A stretch of 64,000 bases of DNA from assembly GCA_930367205.1 (NCBI GenBank), contig CAKNEZ010000003.1:930001-994000 (forward strand), in the 5' to 3' direction. Below the pieces are notes generated by a model. That model made no database searches, had not been told where the DNA came from, and saw only the letters and a program-made list of their open reading frames with translations. Each line of letters starts with the position of its first letter. The first letter of the stretch is position 1. Shown here one piece after another: positions 63,736 through 64,000 of this stretch. Made by a program: the position numbers and the translations under genes. Origin of the DNA: Acanthosoma haemorrhoidale. Taxonomy: Eukaryota; Arthropoda; Insecta; Hemiptera; Acanthosomatidae.

Positions 63736-64000
63736 ATACTATATTTGTATCCCTCGGGTTTTAATAGCAATGGAATTCACTAGTAATCCCCAATTTTTTA
63801 TTAAACCATAAAATTAAGTAAATCCGTAACTTTTCACGATAAAACAAATATTATTGACGGTTTCTATATTTAATAAAAATAGGATATAAATTTCAAAGAA
63901 AATTCACTCATAAAAACTCACGTAGAACAATTATTGGAGAAATTCACGGATACTACATTTGTTCAACCATCAGGTTTTAATAGCAGTAAACTGACAAGTA
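63736..64000 (+). repeat. E-subfamily unit 8, cut by the right edge
   Basis: A complete E-type A half (63736-63949) and the first 51 bases of its B half, with gacaagta at the edge. It shares tagcaatgg and ttttcacgataaaac with unit 6. The array therefore continues to the right. Confidence 0.88.

Larger units (their letters stand above)
1..64000 (+). repeat. Satellite DNA array, ~400-416 bp unit, head to tail across the whole window
   Basis: The same AT-rich unit repeats in one orientation from edge to edge. I define a unit as starting at atactac (variants atactat, atactacg, atactaag) just after cacgt; 156 such starts were found, the first at 13 and the last at 63736. Intervals are nearly all 416, 414, 413 or 400 bp. 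No unique sequence, inverted unit, transposon, gene or RNA gene interrupts it, so every stretch without a gene holds this satellite. A hand count in 1245-1458 gives 59 G/C of 214. Most units carry the 6-bp palindromes gtatac (at the unit start) and actagt (about base 44 of both halves); gatatc and aagctt mark subsets. Length, homogeneity and layered higher-order structure suggest eukaryotic heterochromatin, possibly centromeric; that placement is inference. The array runs past both edges, so its true size is unknown. Confidence 0.98.

Noticed and set aside
1..64000. CRISPR array
   Set aside because: Repeats are ~400 bp and contiguous, with no short identical repeats separated by unique spacers.
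1..64000. CENP-B box or telomere repeat
   Set aside because: I found no TTCG....A..CGGG pattern (cggg occurs only in ccctcggg, in the wrong context) and no run of TTAGGG-like or TTAGG-like short repeats. The single ttagg in ttttttaggaaa is not tandem.
1..64000. Promoter calls at tataat and tatata strings (for example in ggtataattttgaag)
   Set aside because: Such strings are expected in AT-rich repeats, and no transcript or gene lies downstream to support a promoter.

Overview
The window is one uninterrupted block of tandemly repeated satellite DNA. I see no protein-coding gene, RNA gene, mobile element, CRISPR array or unique spacer. From base 1 to 64000 the same AT-rich unit repeats head to tail on one strand: I located 156 unit starts by eye, giving 155 start-to-start intervals plus a partial unit at each edge. 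Unit lengths are almost quantised: about 38 of 416 bp, 48 of 414 bp, 16 of 413 bp and 47 of 400 bp, with a few of 399, 412, 415 or 417 bp and one aberrant 593 bp interval. A hand count of the A half at 1245-1458 gives 59 G/C in 214 bases (about 28% GC). Long, homogeneous satellite with layered higher-order repeats (HORs) points to eukaryotic heterochromatin (centromeric, pericentromeric or subtelomeric). The species cannot be told from this sequence; I do not recognise the family.

Each unit is itself an old duplication. It consists of an A half (198-214 bp) and a B half (201-202 bp) that still align along most of their length. Both halves open with nearly the same 20-bp box, ttcacgtatactacatttgt in A and ttcacggatactacatttgt in B. 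Both then carry ggttttaatagcag and actagtaatcc. The size classes come from three small changes: a 14-bp gain or loss in the A half between two copies of aaaattcac, a 2-bp difference in the A half (ccgtaact versus ctgact), and a 1-bp loss in the B half (gtactaatc instead of gtaactaatc, or one T fewer in a T run).

Layout: 13-4936 has trimeric spacing (about 1.23 kb). A four-unit segment occurs at 4537-6166, 6581-8196 and again 15 kb away at 19668-21297. 8197-15984 is mixed, with a 1.24-kb trimer repeated at 11484-13970. A tetrameric HOR (1642-1643 bp) is seen at 15985-17626 and three times in a row at 24186-29113. Dimers of 814 bp fill 30342-32783. 33597-47103 holds six HOR units of 4 to 7 monomers that share the same first and last members but differ in the middle. 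From 50394 rightwards an older-looking A-half subfamily (called E here) appears eight times, mixed with young dimer, trimer and single-unit duplications. At 60544/60545 an internal deletion fuses a B half to the middle of an A half.

The layout fits repeated unequal exchange or replication-based amplification plus local gene conversion (inference). Stop-free stretches exist, including one of 66 codons at 19763-19963 and three of 86 codons elsewhere, but the first starts with TTG and the others have no ATG. They vary between copies and I do not call them genes.
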